In this document: in pieces, positions 14,469 to 28,414 of the stretch
Position numbering within the stretch: position 1 is the stretch's first letter
Layout of the letters: every line of letters starts with the position of its first letter
Source of the DNA: Morinoia aosen
Lineage: Eukaryota; Arthropoda; Malacostraca; Amphipoda; Talitridae
Assembly: GCA_030386875.1 (NCBI GenBank)
Contig: CM059572.1
Span: 40,235,732 to 40,299,731 of the forward strand
Length of the DNA: 64,000 nt
Direction of reading: 5' to 3'
Notes under the pieces: model-generated
What the model saw: the letters and a program-made list of their open reading frames with translations, nothing else
What the model was told of the DNA's origin: nothing
Databases searched by the model: none
Translations under genes and position numbers: made by a program

Positions 14469-14543
14469 AGAATAGGCAGTTTACTTTTGTAAAGCATTCT
14501 GCCTATTTGGCAGTTTGCTTTTGTAAAGCAGACTACCTATTCT
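14469..14543. repeat. Duplicated palindromic block
   Basis: GCAGTTTRCTTTTGTAAAGCA occurs twice in tandem. The block is bounded by AGAATAGG (14,469-14,476) and its complement CCTATTCT (14,536-14,543), so it could fold into a long hairpin. Origin unknown; it may be a very small inverted-repeat element. Confidence 0.6.
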
Positions 14544-15015
14544 TCGAGTTCACTGCTGTCCCTTTTTCATCACCTATATATTACTCATCCCTTCAACTTT
14601 TATCTCGTTTCATGAACTTTATCCATCTCGCTTTTTCGATGCGCTGAGCTTGCATTCCTCTGGTGCATTCATTCTCAATTCACTTAATTATTCTACTAAA
14701 TAGTGCCTTCTCCTTTTGTGAATACTCTTTTTGTGGCTATGGTGGCTTAAACTAGTTTACAATCCAATCTTACCAGCTACCAGAACTTGAGGTAAAATAA
14801 TCGATACTATGGCACTATGGTAAGATTTAAAATATTTATTCGTACATTGTTACAAAGAAGACGCAAGAACGATTTGACACCTAACAGTGAAACTATTGGC
14901 TTTGTGGGACAAATAATCTACGAGGTAACTATGCGTCAATGTAATTGGAGAGAAACAAATTCTAAACTAAATTATTGTGTATAACTTAGTTTACTTGAGT
15001 CAATAAGGTTAACAT

Positions 15016-15290
15016 CGGCATCTTTGGGATGCTTTATTTCCAATCAAGCCTGATACATATGATCTTAGCATTGGTTTTTCAAATGTCTTACAACTAAGCC
15101 TATATATAGGACACCATGACGGTTCCCCCGTAAAGCCGGTACCCATTTCCGACACCTGGGTTGAGTGGGGTATTGTGCAGGAGCTTTCCCTTATACCCAA
15201 CGGGGAAAATCTCTGCGCCAGCGCCGGGATACGAACCCGCGACTTCCAGCATGCAAGTCCGATCCCTTAACCGCTGTGCCACAGAGAGCA
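15016..15290 (-). mobile_element. tRNA-derived SINE
   Basis: Read on the minus strand, the 5' head has a pol III A box TGGCACAGCGG (15,281-15,271) and B box GGTTCGTATCC (15,237-15,227), spaced as in a tRNA. The unrelated body contains the conserved block with ACCTGGGTTGAGTGGGG (inverse strand) and ends in GATGCC. The body is shared with the SINEs at 51,808-52,090 and 52,349-52,522, so this is a dispersed family and not a tRNA gene. The head may derive from a tRNA-Ala-like ancestor, but the anticodon arm is too altered to be sure. Confidence 0.85.
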
Positions 15291-18200
15291 CTAAGTATTA
15301 TTCGGATATTTAAAATAGATTCACTGATATAAATTGAAAGAGAGTACTTTTTCCGTCAGATTTTTTTAGCTACATTAGTTGCTCAATTATTAGATTCGTA
15401 CTATGTTCAGTTTTCGTGATAAACAATAGAGTTTGGGAAACGATATTTTTGTTTATTCTTCGTAACCCTTTATTTCATTACAATTTACTACATCATTTGT
15501 TAGTAATTTACAGATAATATTGTCTGGTGGAGAATTTCTAAATTTGAGGCTAGATATATGAGAGCTTTTTTAAAATATGGCTTTTAAGTAATACGGGACT
15601 AAGAGCTTAACTCTTTTTCTCGACACAGAATCAAGGTAGTCAGTTTGAGCGTTAATTTGTTGTCGGTCAAAGTTTTCCTTAGTATCAAGCATTTTATCTG
15701 AAAAACTTCACAGAAAAAAATTAGCAGTGGTCAGAAAATTGACGACCCTTACTCAAGGATGGGGGATGACTGAGATGAAATTTGCTTTAGTAAGTCACCA
15801 CCGCAGATGACGCAGGTCTAACTCCCTAAGTATGGCCGATTGCCCCGACTCATACGATGATGCACACGGGGAACAGTTAAAAAGTTGAGTAAAAAGTTAT
15901 TTGCAGGTAATTCTTTAACATTTCATTCTCAATATACATTATCCTACCATTTTCACATAATTTACCATACCTATAAAATTAAACCGCAAAATAACTAAGC
16001 AACTGATTTTGGGACTTTGCTTCGAGAATTCTAAGAAATTTACTACCCCTTTTTTAATCAATATATATTAGAATATACTTATAATAGAGACATCTTCAGT
16101 GTAATCTAATGAATCTAATGGTTCAGCACTGATTTTTCAGCGCCGATCTTCCTTCCTTGTTGAACAACTTGATACAACGTACCACTCCCTCACCTTAGTG
16201 GGCATGGGATAGGCAATAGGCAGATAGGTAGACCATGGGATAGGTCAGATAGGTTTGTTTATCCAATACTACGGAAACTGACGCCCCAAAGCAAATGCTG
16301 TTAGGTTATCTCAGCTTTAAATATGTTTTCGGGACAACTATATTTCGTACCAACTTTGGATTTTTCAGTTTTCATGCCTTCTTCGCTATCTCTATTTAGC
16401 ATTTTTTCCTTTTTCTTCCTAACTTGTTGCCATGCGGAGGGTATCCTGTGTCGGAATGCACCTTGTGCACTCTACATTTTCTTCAATTGTATACTAAATG
16501 CTTCCTTCTCTTTCTGTGGAAACAGCTTTGTAATGGAAACGGAGCCTTAAAGTACTAAACTATTCTACTGTACAGTGTACTACGTGCTGCCATTTCTGTT
16601 GCAAGACTTTTTTTCCTGTCAATATAAGTTTATTTAAAATGGAAAATAACTTTGATATCTCTTTTATTAAGTGAAGTTAAAATTAACCCCAATTTCATTA
16701 ACAGCTACTGGCCGAATAACTGCTCCGAAAATGTACCGAAAACATGTCATTTGTTCCCGGTTGAAGACAATATTTTTATTCCCGGCTTAAATGTATACGT
16801 CAACGACTACTACTAGTTTCTTCGAACGAGTAATAGCGAAATGAATTCAAGGTTAAAAAAGGATTCGAGGTCAGTATATATGAGTTTCTTTTGAAAAATC
16901 TCCATAGAAGCAATGAAACTCGGATACTCTTCTCGAAAATCGCGTAAAATCAAGTTATATAGCACAACATTTCTTATAAACACTGAAAAACACTAATAAA
17001 ACCAACCCTTGTCGATAATCTCAGACCTCACATCATACATACGGAATATTCCCATTTCATGCGGTAGCTTCATGGTAGTTTAAGAATCCCAACAACGTAA
17101 ACCAAAGTATTATCTCTTCAGGGGAACACGAGGCAGAAGCAAACGCAGCAACACTCACACGCGCCCGTGTTTACGCTTGCAGCACTAATGCGCGTCCCAC
17201 GAGAGCATAACGCAGCCCCGCCGACCTCCCCAGAATGCCGGATGTCTCGGAGCATTATTGAGAGACGTGCGGCGGGTACAAAGACGCGCTCTCTGCGAGG
17301 TCTGCACCTAATGAGAAGTGATCCTGTAATGCCTTTGGTAAATTGGAGCACCGGGAAAATTCCACTGATTTAATTCAGCCATCGAACGTCCAATCTAGAA
17401 AGAACATTGGAGCGCGTCTGATAGCATGGGTTTCTTGGAGCCCTAACCAAGAGGTTTTTAGGATCCCCTGAAAAAAGGAACATTCCGCTTAATTTTGAAA
17501 TAAAGTGATTAATTAGAAGTTAATATTGAATGTCCTTGAATATTTTGTTGTGTTTTATGTATTATATGAGTTCGAATTTATCCGTGTTTTTCATGATGTA
17601 AAATTTTGAAGTTTTTCTAATTGATTGCGAGAATGTTTTATAACATGAAAATTAACCCTCCTTGGCTGAGAAAAAGGTAGGGATGCCCAACTCCGAAATT
17701 TTAATAGACCTAAATTCAAATTCTTCGATGGTGTAACAAACCCTAATGAATTTCATGGCGTAACCATTGTAGTCCCCATTGCCATGTTGACTGCATCGTT
17801 GGGAGCCATTATTCTCCTAAGCGGTGCTCTGCTGGGATATGAGCATCCTAAGGAACGTGTGAGTCAAGTTAATTGTTGTTTGAGTTTTTAAAGCCTCTTT
17901 ACCTCCAATGTCAGGGGTAATATCAGTATATTCCGAATCAAAATTGGAATTACCCGAATGATTGTTCGCAAACTTTGGTGAGCGAATTTTGCTCGGCAAG
18001 GCTAAAGCATTGGAGGAACTTGTACAAAATAATTTCAAAAATCACAAAAGTACGATTTTTGTCTAATAAGTCTGAAATTCAGTCAACTCTTGCTCACTGA
18101 ATTTATTTCTACTCTAGAAGAATTCAAGTAAATCCTCGCACATGTTACCGCTAAAGAAACCCTATAGCATTAGTTCGTCTGGGTGATTAACTGTTTTAAC

Positions 18201-21200
18201 ATTGTACCGAGGATCGTGTCTCGGCACACCAATGTAGCGACAAACGACAAGCCTCCTTAGACTAAACTTGACCTGCGTTCGTCACAGAACATCATTTCCT
18301 TTCGCTACTCTAATAATCTGAAATGCAATCATTTTTCCTGCAAAATCCAAGTAACTTTTTAGCTGATGTGAGCAAGGGCTTCTTTACCGGGATGTCGTAT
18401 TGGAATTTTCTTTTTTCTAAGCACCCGATGTTGGATCGCTCTCACGGCAATGTTTTAAGGACAAGGGGATTTTTGAGAGGAGGGAATCCGACGGCTGTCA
18501 TAACACGATCTAGTTTTAATTGTTGTTTTAGAATCGAGTCAGCATGAATGAAATTTTCTTAGCATTGCACAGAGCACGGCTTTTTAAGTATCGCCGTACG
18601 TGAGCAGTACTGTACTTTAGGTTACAATAGCCATCCTTCGTACCGGCAATTCTGATGATACGCCCTCTTCTGGCATTGTCTGCTCAGCCAAAATAAGGGC
18701 CGAAGTCTTTTCTTGCATTGGAAGTTTTCCATGACCCATTGTGCCCACTAGAAGGCGAGTTATGAGGCGTCAAAGTTAGTGAGAAGGTGCAAAACAGGGA
18801 TTGAAAAGCATAGTATAGAAGATCTTTTCTCACCGAGCACAGGTAGCTCACTTCAAAATAATGTTTTGTGGAGCTGTGAAGCGCGGTGGGCTCTACTTCA
18901 CTGCGCTATCACCAGCTTCCCATTATTTCCCCTGGTCAAATTGCAAGAGAAATCTATGAGCAAAATCACGTGTATCATTTCTTGTCATGCATTAGTTTAA
19001 ACTTCCTTGTTTGAATAATTGGGCAAGCAAATAAGCGATCAGGAGATGTTTGGACGTCAAGAATGTAAGTGGGTTACTGTTTAAATAGTTTAAAATCATG
19101 TTTTGGCATAAGTGGAACCATACTGTTTTACGTTAATATCTTCCATCAGAAAAATTTGTTCAGGGCAATTGTACATGGGAGTTTCTGCACGTTCTTGGTG
19201 ATCTGGAACTACTGTACATCAAAAATCTTTCCTCCGCTCGTAGTCCATTGATAATTTTACATCCAGCAGGTTATTAATACAAATTATATTTTTTAAGAAA
19301 AACTAATGACCAAGCTCAGTAAATTAATTGTGAATTTATTTAGTAATGTAATGATACCTTTCGACAATGGTTGAAAAACCTAATATTATGTTATTTACAA
19401 TTCAGATTTTGTAAAGAAGGATTCAGCTGTGAAGACAAATATAAAACGTATTTGAAAATTTACTTCGGCGACTTTTCGTAGTACAAGTTTGAAATCCATT
19501 CATGAAGAAAACGATATGGTGATGCTTAGCTTCCTCACACTATGCCATGTGTTTTGTTCATATGACTAGAACAGAAGAGATACATTATTGACGAGGGTCT
19601 ACCTATTTGCGTTGTATTAATGCTTGTCTTAATGTTCATTCTTAATACTCGCAATTTTCAGCCTTTATATACTCTGCATTCACGGTTCCATCGCCTAAAT
19701 ATTCATTCATGCTTTTCAGTCTCAAGTTATCTGTCTATGTACTCAGTGCTTCTATCCCAGCTAAGGAGCTGTAATGAAATCTAAGAGGCAACGAGATGCT
19801 TCGCAGGAAATTGATTTTTTCTTATTAAGTGAGCTGCTGAGCCGCCATTTTGCATCCCCTCTCGGACTCCCTCACAAAAAAGCTGTTCCTCTCATGCTGG
19901 TGATTCCTTGTGTTTGAACTCGTGTCTCCACTCGAGCCAGCTCTTTAGCTCAGCGCACCCGTGTCTGATAACTTTTTATGCGTAGCCGAATTACATTAGT
20001 TTAGATGCAGAACCTCAGATTGAGGTTTGAGTTTGGTTAGGAGTTAGAACATGTGCAGGTCATCATGAAACACTCTTTTATTCTTGAAATTTTTTTCATA
20101 ATGTTTATATGGAAATATTTTTGCTACGCTAAGCTTTGAATTTCAGAATTTTCGTGAGTAACAAGTTCTTTGCATCAAATTTGTAAGTATAAATTAATCG
20201 AATTAATCAATCTTCCTTACTGGTTTACGTGCAACCATTAAAATGGAAAATTAACGTTTCTTAAAGTCTCGCACTACTAGTCCAAATTAGAAAGTTAATT
20301 GAAACTAAAGTAAGCTTATATTTGCCTTTGAACTAATGCAAATAGTCACAATTTACAGTAAACATTCATAATTCCTTTTTAACTAGCTTGGATAACTTGG
20401 AACCGCTTCACATTCAATTCTAATTTCAGCAACTTCATATATGTTTTTGAAAAAAGTTTCAAGTGTCCGCAATAACGCACAATCATTACCAACAAATGTA
20501 ATACCACAACTACCAAGTAAGAAAGCCGTAGTACTTTCGAATAAGCTCTGAATTTATCTTCCGCTCCCAAGTTAAATGCATGATAACGAACCGACTAAAT
20601 TTTGTTTGCAAGTTGGTTCGTAATGGAACGAAGTCCCTTCTGCTCGAAGTTGTGTAATTTGTAGCGAAGGAACGATACTCTTCTTACCAAATCTAGTTCA
20701 TTATCATGAAGGGTTTGAGCGCTCGCGCGGAACTGAACTTCCCAGAACTTGAATGGGAAATTTCAAAGCTTAATGCCTAATTGCCCCACTATTCTGATTC
20801 TGTAACTTCCGTTCATACACAGAAGAGACGCGCAGGAGAAGAATGAAACGGTATTTTGTCTTTGCGTAAGACACTTAATATAACACAGCTACGATATAAC
20901 ATAAACTAATATCAAATTTTGCCATTTGCGTATGTGTTTTTACTTTGTAATTAGTATTTACGAAGTATCTATGGAGTTTAAGCAAGCCTAGTTTAGAAGC
21001 GCAGCAATAATCACGATACTTGTGCAATTAGACATGCTATGCCGCAAAAAGTGACTCAATGCGTCTAAGTATATGAGAAAACTCACGAATAAAAAGTGCA
21101 CCTTGAGAAGATGGCTGAAAATATGCTTTGAGAGCTGGACTTCTTTTCCTTCTGTTCTCAGGAATTCCTTTGATCGACAAGATTAAAGTTCACAAACTAT

Positions 21201-21299
21201 GTTCCTATTTCACTCCGTTGAAAGCTATAATGCTAATCACGCCTCGTATCGGGATCATATGAGAATAGATTGAACTTTGCCAAATGATTCTGTTCGTTT

Positions 21300-21303
<4 letters not shown>
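15291..21303. other. No recognisable gene
   Basis: AT-rich DNA. A CpG- and GC-rich patch at about 17,110-17,300 has frames open on both strands with no recognisable protein; it could be a promoter-associated island or a decayed repeat. Nothing else is supported. Confidence 0.35.

Positions 21304-21333
<30 letters not shown>
21304..21333. repeat. (TA)n microsatellite
   Basis: Uninterrupted alternating TA for about 29 bases. Confidence 0.95.
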
Positions 21334-21343
<10 letters not shown>

Positions 21344-23425
21344 GGGAAATTTATTATTATTATCTCCCACAAAAGCTACAGAAAACTTTTTCATCACTTC
21401 ACCATACTAGGTTCGTGCAATGGTTTGATTTACTCGATGGACTCACCTTGTTTGCTAAAAATTGTTTACTTCTAGTGACGCAAAATGAAAATTCAAATCT
21501 GGTAATAAGTGAATATTTTAGATTTTCAGATTATAATTAAGATAAAAATCAGTTTACAAAGCAGTACTAACTCAATATATCCCTCGAATTGCAACTGAGA
21601 TAGCTCTATCAATCAAATGAGATAGCTCTCAATTGATATTAAACTTTGGTCTTCCTTATAAATTATTTCGATCAAAACGATTTTTCCTGTCTTTTATCAA
21701 AACGATTTTCTATGACTTTTATCAAAATGATTTTCCCTGTCTTTTCGTCTTCCTTGTTTGCCTATCACTCAATAGTGCCACCATCCCATCAAAGTTTTTT
21801 CCTTTAATATGCCTGCGAGCTGACACTAAATTAGGTACATTTTCCAGAGAGAGGCGGGCATTGTCGTTAGCTTCTTGCGCTCGGGGCAGCGACTTAGCTT
21901 CAGAAAATCGTTAGATCTCAAAGCTGCTTTCTTTGCCGAGCCTTGCTTATATTTTCCCGCAGAGTCGGGTGTCCGCCGTAGGCGAAGGACAGCCGAGCCC
22001 CGCGCCAAACTTTTCGGCTATAATATTTCTCTCCTAAATGGATGGCTGATATTTTGTAGGGCCACTAAAGACCAAGACGTGGTTCTGTCAGGCCTGCAAC
22101 TGAAGTATGAGTGTCGTTTGCACTGATTTTTCTAATGGATGAAGTTTAAGCTGAGCGAGTCTTCTTGCTATCTTTATGCAGCTGTTATTTCTCTCCAACA
22201 GCATTAATAAATTGATCAGATGCACGGATTTGTTGCACAGTTTACTTCTGGCTCGAATGCTTTGTGCAAGACATGAACTACTATTTTTTGCATTTCTTTA
22301 TTTTTGAGGAGAGGATCGATGCTTGCATTAACCCTATATCAAAATGGTAAGAGTGTAAAAAGCTCTATCGTGCATTATTATTGTTCAGATAACCTCGCTA
22401 AATAAGATAGATAAATAAATAACATAAAACTCATTTATTTTATTTAAAAAAACATTTATTGCAAATAAAAATAAAAGATTCATGGCATATATCCAAAAAA
22501 GTTTGTACAAAAATTACTAAACTGTATTTTTTAAAAATTTTTGTGTGACGGTACTTAATTGAATCTAGTTTGTGAAAATACTACATTCTGTTCTATGATA
22601 TTTACGCCAGTGACTGAATCAACTAAGAGCAGACCAGTGAAAACGTATTCTTTCAGTTTTTTTTAAGTTAGAAAAGAAACATGCAAAGCCCCAGAACTTT
22701 CTGCTGAAGGCAAAATGGGAAGCGTTTAGCGAAAAAAAAACGCTTCAACGACACAACTTCCATAAGCAGCTGGTTTGTATAAGCCTGCATGCTAGTAATG
22801 ATGAATGTTGTTGAGAGTATGACGAGTGAAAAATAAATAGTAATTCTTATAACAATAAAGTTTTACTGTTCAGTAACTACATAAATTCGCGGAATGTAGT
22901 ATGCACCAATCTAAGTGAACATGCTTACATGATTGAGATAAAAGCACATACTATCGTGCCCTGTTTACACTGAAAGTGCCGCACCAACAATATACCTGCT
23001 TGAATTATTTTTTTGTGGCAGTGAAAAAGGGTTGGCTAACGTAATTTACAAAACTATTCTACAAGATCCGAGTCTAAAACGAATAAACAAGCATTGACTC
23101 TGAGAGAAAAATTAAGCATGCACATAATACAACGTGTGAGAATTGGTGATGAGAACGGCTTAAAAATTCCGAGTTCTCAATTACATCCATTTTTATTACC
23201 TTTTATTATAAGAAAGGAAATTTATCTATTTTTGTTCATTTCTTCGAACAATCAACCCTCAGAGAACTTGGGTTTCTGTCCTATTTATTCCTGGGTTCTA
23301 CTCTGAATGTTGGAACGGGATCATAGATGAAATTAATTATCTAATTGGTTCAAACTAGTTGGATGTAATAAAAACTGTAACCCACAGTATATAGGGTAAA
23401 TAAGGCCGAATACATAAAATGCATG
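21334..23425. other. No recognisable gene
   Basis: A GC-richer stretch at 21,845-22,015 interrupts AT-rich DNA, and TCAAAAYGATTTTYC-like words repeat at 21,670-21,740. No family or function can be assigned. Confidence 0.35.
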
Positions 23426-24077
23426 TGTGGGGAAATACTTCACTCGGGGAAATTTGGGAAATACTTTATTCGAAGAAGTATGAAAATTTGGGAAGTACCT
23501 TATTTCAGGAGATAATTCACCTTTGTTGGGAAATACTTTACTCGGGGAAATTTGGGAAACACTTTATTTGAGGAAAGACTTCACTTCAAAATACTTTACT
23601 TGGGGAAATACAATATCTTGTTGAGCCAGGGACAGTGGACAGGATGTTGTAACCGCAGAACTCTACAAGAACGGCGTTGTTCTCAGGTTTCGACATGAGT
23701 CTGGCTATAAATATGTCGAGCTCAAGTGGGTAGCGTTACGACGAGAGAGCTGGCGCAGGCGTACACATAAACACACAAAACACATTTAGGCAACACAACA
23801 CAAGACACACACACAACACAAGCACACAACACACATGCGTTGCATGGGAACGCCCGGACGAGGCAGCTTCGAAGGGGAACACATCCCGCCGGCCAATCAG
23901 CGCTCTGGAACGAATCAGGCGCATGGGTGTGGCAGAGAACGCACCAATTACATTTCGGCAACCCGAAGCAGGCAAGATTTCCACCAATCCTAAGGGAAAC
24001 ACGTAATCTTTGCTTGGAAGAAGCTCAAAATGTTTGGGAAGGTTCGAGAAGAGTCTGGAAAAGAAAACAAGCGAGAG

Positions 24078-24084
24078 TATATAA
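24078..24084 (+). promoter_or_regulatory. TATA box of LTR-like repeat 1
   Basis: TATATAA in a GC-richer context, conserved in the second copy (40,442-40,448). It lies about 650 bp into the repeat, followed by a transcript-like region and the AATAAA at 25,176. Inferred from motif and conservation only. Confidence 0.5.
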
Positions 24085-25175
24085 GCGGCGAACAAGTACA
24101 TTAGGGAGGGATTTTTGAACGCACGAGAGAGCACTGCGCACGACGTCTGAGGGTGCACTACACAGCAGGTCGGCCTCGCCGGCTCGCCTTATACCAAACT
24201 GCAATTTGAAAGTTAATAATTCGAAGTGCAAGAAACAACGTTGGACGTCGGCAACCGGTGAACGCCGTCTCACAAAAGAAACCTGATCGAAGTGAACCGG
24301 CCTCGCAGCGGTGATTCAAATACCTTTGCATCGGGGACCGAGCTCACAGGCAACTGCAGCATCAAGATTTGGAGCCACGCAAGCGCCAATATTGCGAGTA
24401 TCAACAGTCAAGTTCGTTCACCAACGATGCGAAAATCAGCGCACAAAACTACAGTGAATTGGCTCACCAACGCCTCAAGGAATCCTGGGCTGAACGAAAC
24501 TCTTAAGCGATTCCAGGCATCATGGCAGCAGTGAATACGAGTTGCAATACCGGCATCCCAAGATGGAGCGGTGGAAGGTACCACTGCAGCACGTTAACGA
24601 GGCATCAGCACAGGACAGCAGCCATTCTAAGCTACAACGTGGAACATCAGCAGTGAGCAATAGCATCGGCAGTGAATATCCATCAGTGAATCATTTATAA
24701 TCAAAAGGGCGAGTGTTTTATAGTTGTGAGAGCTCTTTTAGGTGGTGATTGAAGTTCAATTTCAGATGTAAATCAGCACACAGAAAAGTGCTTTACAAAG
24801 TATCGCGAAGAATCATCTAATTTATAGGAAATCGGTTTCCTGTGTTCATTTGGTCGAGGATCGAATTTACGTTGTGAATGGTGCGACGCTTCATATGATT
24901 CGACACCTTGTCACAATCACAGGTTGAATCGTGATGTGTCATTATCGTAAATATTATGCTTGTGTTGCTGTGGAGCCCGCGATTGTGTGGATGCGTAATT
25001 TGTTGTCAACGAAGGAGTATTGGTAACTTGAATTATCGGTAAGCATCAAATTTATACCATGTCGTGTTTAAAGTTTTATGGCGGTAGAAATGTGCATACT
25101 TTCATTAATGCAGTTGTGCCCTTTCAAATCATTTCGTTTCAATGCCTTGTGTGATTCATCCACGTGTTTTCCCCA

Positions 25176-25181
25176 AATAAA
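25176..25181 (+). promoter_or_regulatory. Polyadenylation signal of LTR-like repeat 1
   Basis: AATAAA, conserved at 40,540-40,545 in the second copy, about 155 bp before the end of the repeat. Confidence 0.5.
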
Positions 25182-25335
25182 CTCATGTAAATCTTCAATC
25201 CTTTTATTCTCCATGTCTGGTATGCAGGTGTACGCAAGCATAAAGGATAATACTATAACATGTGTGGGGGTTGCAATTCCCTCAGCGTATGGGCAAGGGG
25301 GGACCTAAACCCACCCCTTTCTCCGTATCGCGACA

Positions 25336-28300
25336 GGGAAAATATCAATTGTCCTATGCAAGCGTACTGTCTGTATATTGGCTTGGAGAATTTTATTTAA
25401 AGAATTTTTTTATGTAAATTTTATAACGGTCCCTCAAGAGAGAATTCAAATAATGTTCCAGTCGTTTGCAAGAATTTGTCCGGCATAGTATTTCGCTTGC
25501 TCTTTGTAGTTTCATTCTTTTAAATAACAAGCAGTGGAGCACAGCCGAGAGTTGTGGCTGTGAGTCTTTCCTTGAGGAACTGCCGTTCCGCAGTGTAATT
25601 GCCTACTATTGAGCTGGAGTCGTAAATGCATCGGAATGTAGGGCTCAGCTACAGTACCGCAGCTCGCTTGGCTCCAAATTAGGCACCAGAAGTGCGCTTA
25701 CTGAGGCAAGTGAATTGGAGTAGTGCTGGGCCATTGAAACTTTCTTAACATGATGAAAGATTCAAGTATCAATGTTGAATTCTTGGCTCAAATTTGTCAT
25801 GACAGTGAGTGTATCAGTTAGATGATTCTTTTATTGAATGATTTTATGTCTTGGACTTGCAAAACCATCACAGTCTTGTCAAATGCTGAAGTGAGTCATA
25901 ATAACTAAAATTTTCATTCTTCAGGGAAAAAATAACAGTTCAATGTGTTATGAGTAGAAGTGACCGGTGTGCGTGAATAAATAAAATATGCAGCATTATG
26001 CTGAGATAGAACTACCTCTAAAATTTTTTTTTACATTTTTCGATCATGCAACAGGATAAAATTGTGGCTAGCACAGTGTGAGCCTGATATCTATGTAAGC
26101 AGCATGGAAATTCTCTTAAATAGTCATTTCATTGTCCATAAATTTTTGTGTGTGCAACGCTCTCTTGAATATAAAATTCGGTTAATCAAGTGCTCTATGT
26201 TAGATGTAGGTGTCTTTACGTGCTAGTTTCCTTGGTCCTTTTGAGTGTGGTTCGATTTATGAAGTAAATTTCTAGCCTAGATGCGCCAGCATCGCCGGTG
26301 CGGCTTTTCGGGCCGGCTTTCAGACACCTTTTAATGTTCATTGGTTTTATGCTTAGCTCGATGGCTCTGGAAAATAACGCCGTAAATTTAGCAAACACCG
26401 CCTTATCTTAAGTGAATCTTTGAAACAAGTTTACATTTATCTGGGCTTTGAGACATTTAGTAATTAATCTAGTTGGAATTTTTTTTTTATGATAACTAAC
26501 TCAAAATAATTTGCAGAATTTTTGGCCTCGTGTACGTCAAGCTTCTCCAATCAGCTTTAGCAACATAATTCATATTTTCATTCGTTGATATTTGAGTGCT
26601 TCAATTATTTAAATTGACATCTGCTGAGAAGCAGTAATGGGAATTTTGAGAATCAATTTCCTTGCTATCAAAGGGGTGGTAAATTCTTGTTGCAAAACTG
26701 TTGGATGAATTAAGTGGCGGTGCTTAGGATAAAAATTAAATGTAGTGTTTTAAAGTAAGTGATGATTTTCTACGATGCTGCACATTCAGTTCGTAGTCTA
26801 GTTTTAGGGACTTGGATATAAATGACGCCTCTGCTCGTGTGTTAAGTAAAGTAAATTCATCCTCCTTTTTCTATTCACAAGATCATTGTGATAAGCTCCA
26901 GTACATCAGAGTGAGAATTTAAGTAATTGCTTCAATAATAATACACTAAAATCATTAAATATTCTGGGTAAATTTTCCCATGTGCCAAGTATACAATCCA
27001 TTTCGACCCTGACATGAGTCAATCTATACCTTTATATCAAATTCACTGAGCATAAAAATTTTGCTTCCTTAACTTTTATAAATTCATGATGTTTAAAATT
27101 TCCTTTTGATGTGAATTCGACGGTGGAACGTGGTAATGTAAGATGATTCAATCCTAGCTGCCTTCAGGTAGGAAGGAATTTTTATTATATTAAGTGTCTG
27201 TAGATTAAAAGGTGAACACGTGGATTAAAACACAATTTTGTCTAATCAGTTACATGTCGCTGATGAATGAAATTTCATTTTTTTTAGCGTGCGTAATTAA
27301 AAGATTGTGTATTTTTCTTCAAGTCGTTCGTTGTCTAAAGGAATGTTCAAGTCATACTCATGTGTGAAGTGCAAATTATGTCTTACTGACACTGGATTCT
27401 ACTACAGCGAAAGAGATAGAGTTATGTGGATTTCGAAGAAATACTGTGTGATTTTTCAAGTAGTATTCAACATCGTATTATATCGCAAAGTAAGAATATT
27501 GCCTCGTGTGAGAGATGAATATTTCCTGCGTACGCCTGGGGTTATTGTCTCCCTAAACAGGAAGATTTACTTGTTGTATAAAGGGAATTTACCTGGTGTT
27601 TAAATATAAATTTATGTCGATGGAACGGAAAATTCCCGAGAATTCTTCAGAGTATTTTGATTTTTTTTTCACATTCCTCGTATTTGTCTACGTATTCTCT
27701 CTCGTTCGTGCGCGGACTTCAGACAGGTTCGTGAGAGTTAAATTTTGCCTGATCAACAAAGTAATTCAAACGAGCCATCTATGGTCGAGCGCGAGCTTGG
27801 AGGGACGGAAGCACACTATAATACTTTGAATGTTAACATGATTAGGTACCAACTTTGATTAAACTGTGTGAACCGTTTCGTCAATAATTGAAATTCTAGC
27901 GTTAATTGATGGCGATAGTGTGTTTGCATAATTATGATGTATTTATCAACTTCATTAGGATATGTTCATTTTCTACAACGAAAATGCTCAATATTTCGAG
28001 ATGGAGTGTAATTTCTGCAGACGCATTGATTATAGCGTAAAAATTGAAAATGAATTACGACTGGAATGTACAAGTGAAATCTTCATTGAGAATGTATGTA
28101 AGAGAGGTACACCGTGCAGCAGAGAGCCTCTGCCGGAATTTTATTGCTTTATGGATAGCACAAGCAATTAAGAAATTGTGGCGGTACGTTCAAGCTGATG
28201 TGGTTAAAACTCTAGTGTGGTATTACGGAACGCAAGAATGTAGGATGTTGTGAGAACATGGAAAGAATGTATATTAAATGGTATCAGTAGCATTGAAGTA

Positions 28301-28414
28301 AATGCGTTTAAATTGATGGACGACGAAGAAAATGATATCATTGAATAACAATTGTGCAACTCAAAGTCTGAGACTTAGGTGAAGATCATGTCATTTTGTG
28401 TATTTTTTTTCTGT
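25336..28414. other. Presumed internal region of the LTR-bounded segment, no gag/pol
   Basis: No protease, reverse transcriptase, integrase or capsid-like frame is seen. The longest plus-strand frames (27,307-27,603 with 98 codons and 27,596-27,829 with 77 codons) have no known motif. Either this is non-autonomous LTR-element cargo or unrelated host DNA between two solo LTRs. Confidence 0.4.

Larger units (their letters stand above)
23426..25335 (+). repeat. LTR-like direct repeat, copy 1 (1.9 kb)
   Basis: Nearly identical to 39,810-41,699, differing by scattered substitutions and a CA-rich length change. It starts TGTGGGGAAATAC and ends CGCGACA, the TG...CA-type termini of an LTR. The first ~190 bp contain degenerate sub-repeats of GGGAAATACTTTA. 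TATA-like boxes occur in GCTATAAATATG (~23,705) and GTATATAAGCGG (24,077-24,088). AATAAA is at 25,176-25,181. The order promoter, transcript start, poly(A) signal fits an LTR. The bases just outside are CATG (23,422-23,425). No primer-binding site that I recognise follows the 3' end. Confidence 0.7.

Noticed and set aside
15016-15290. A tRNA gene
   Set aside because: A and B boxes are present, but the cloverleaf is poor and the body is shared with other SINE copies.
17118-17373. GC-rich frames open on both strands
   Set aside because: No recognisable domain; open on both strands because stops are rare in the GC-rich patch.
23722-24273. Minus-strand frames up to 140 codons in the LTR-like repeat, seen again at 39,970-40,637
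   Set aside because: They run against the promoter and poly(A) signals, include a CA-repeat translation (Cys/Val-rich), and change frame between the two copies.
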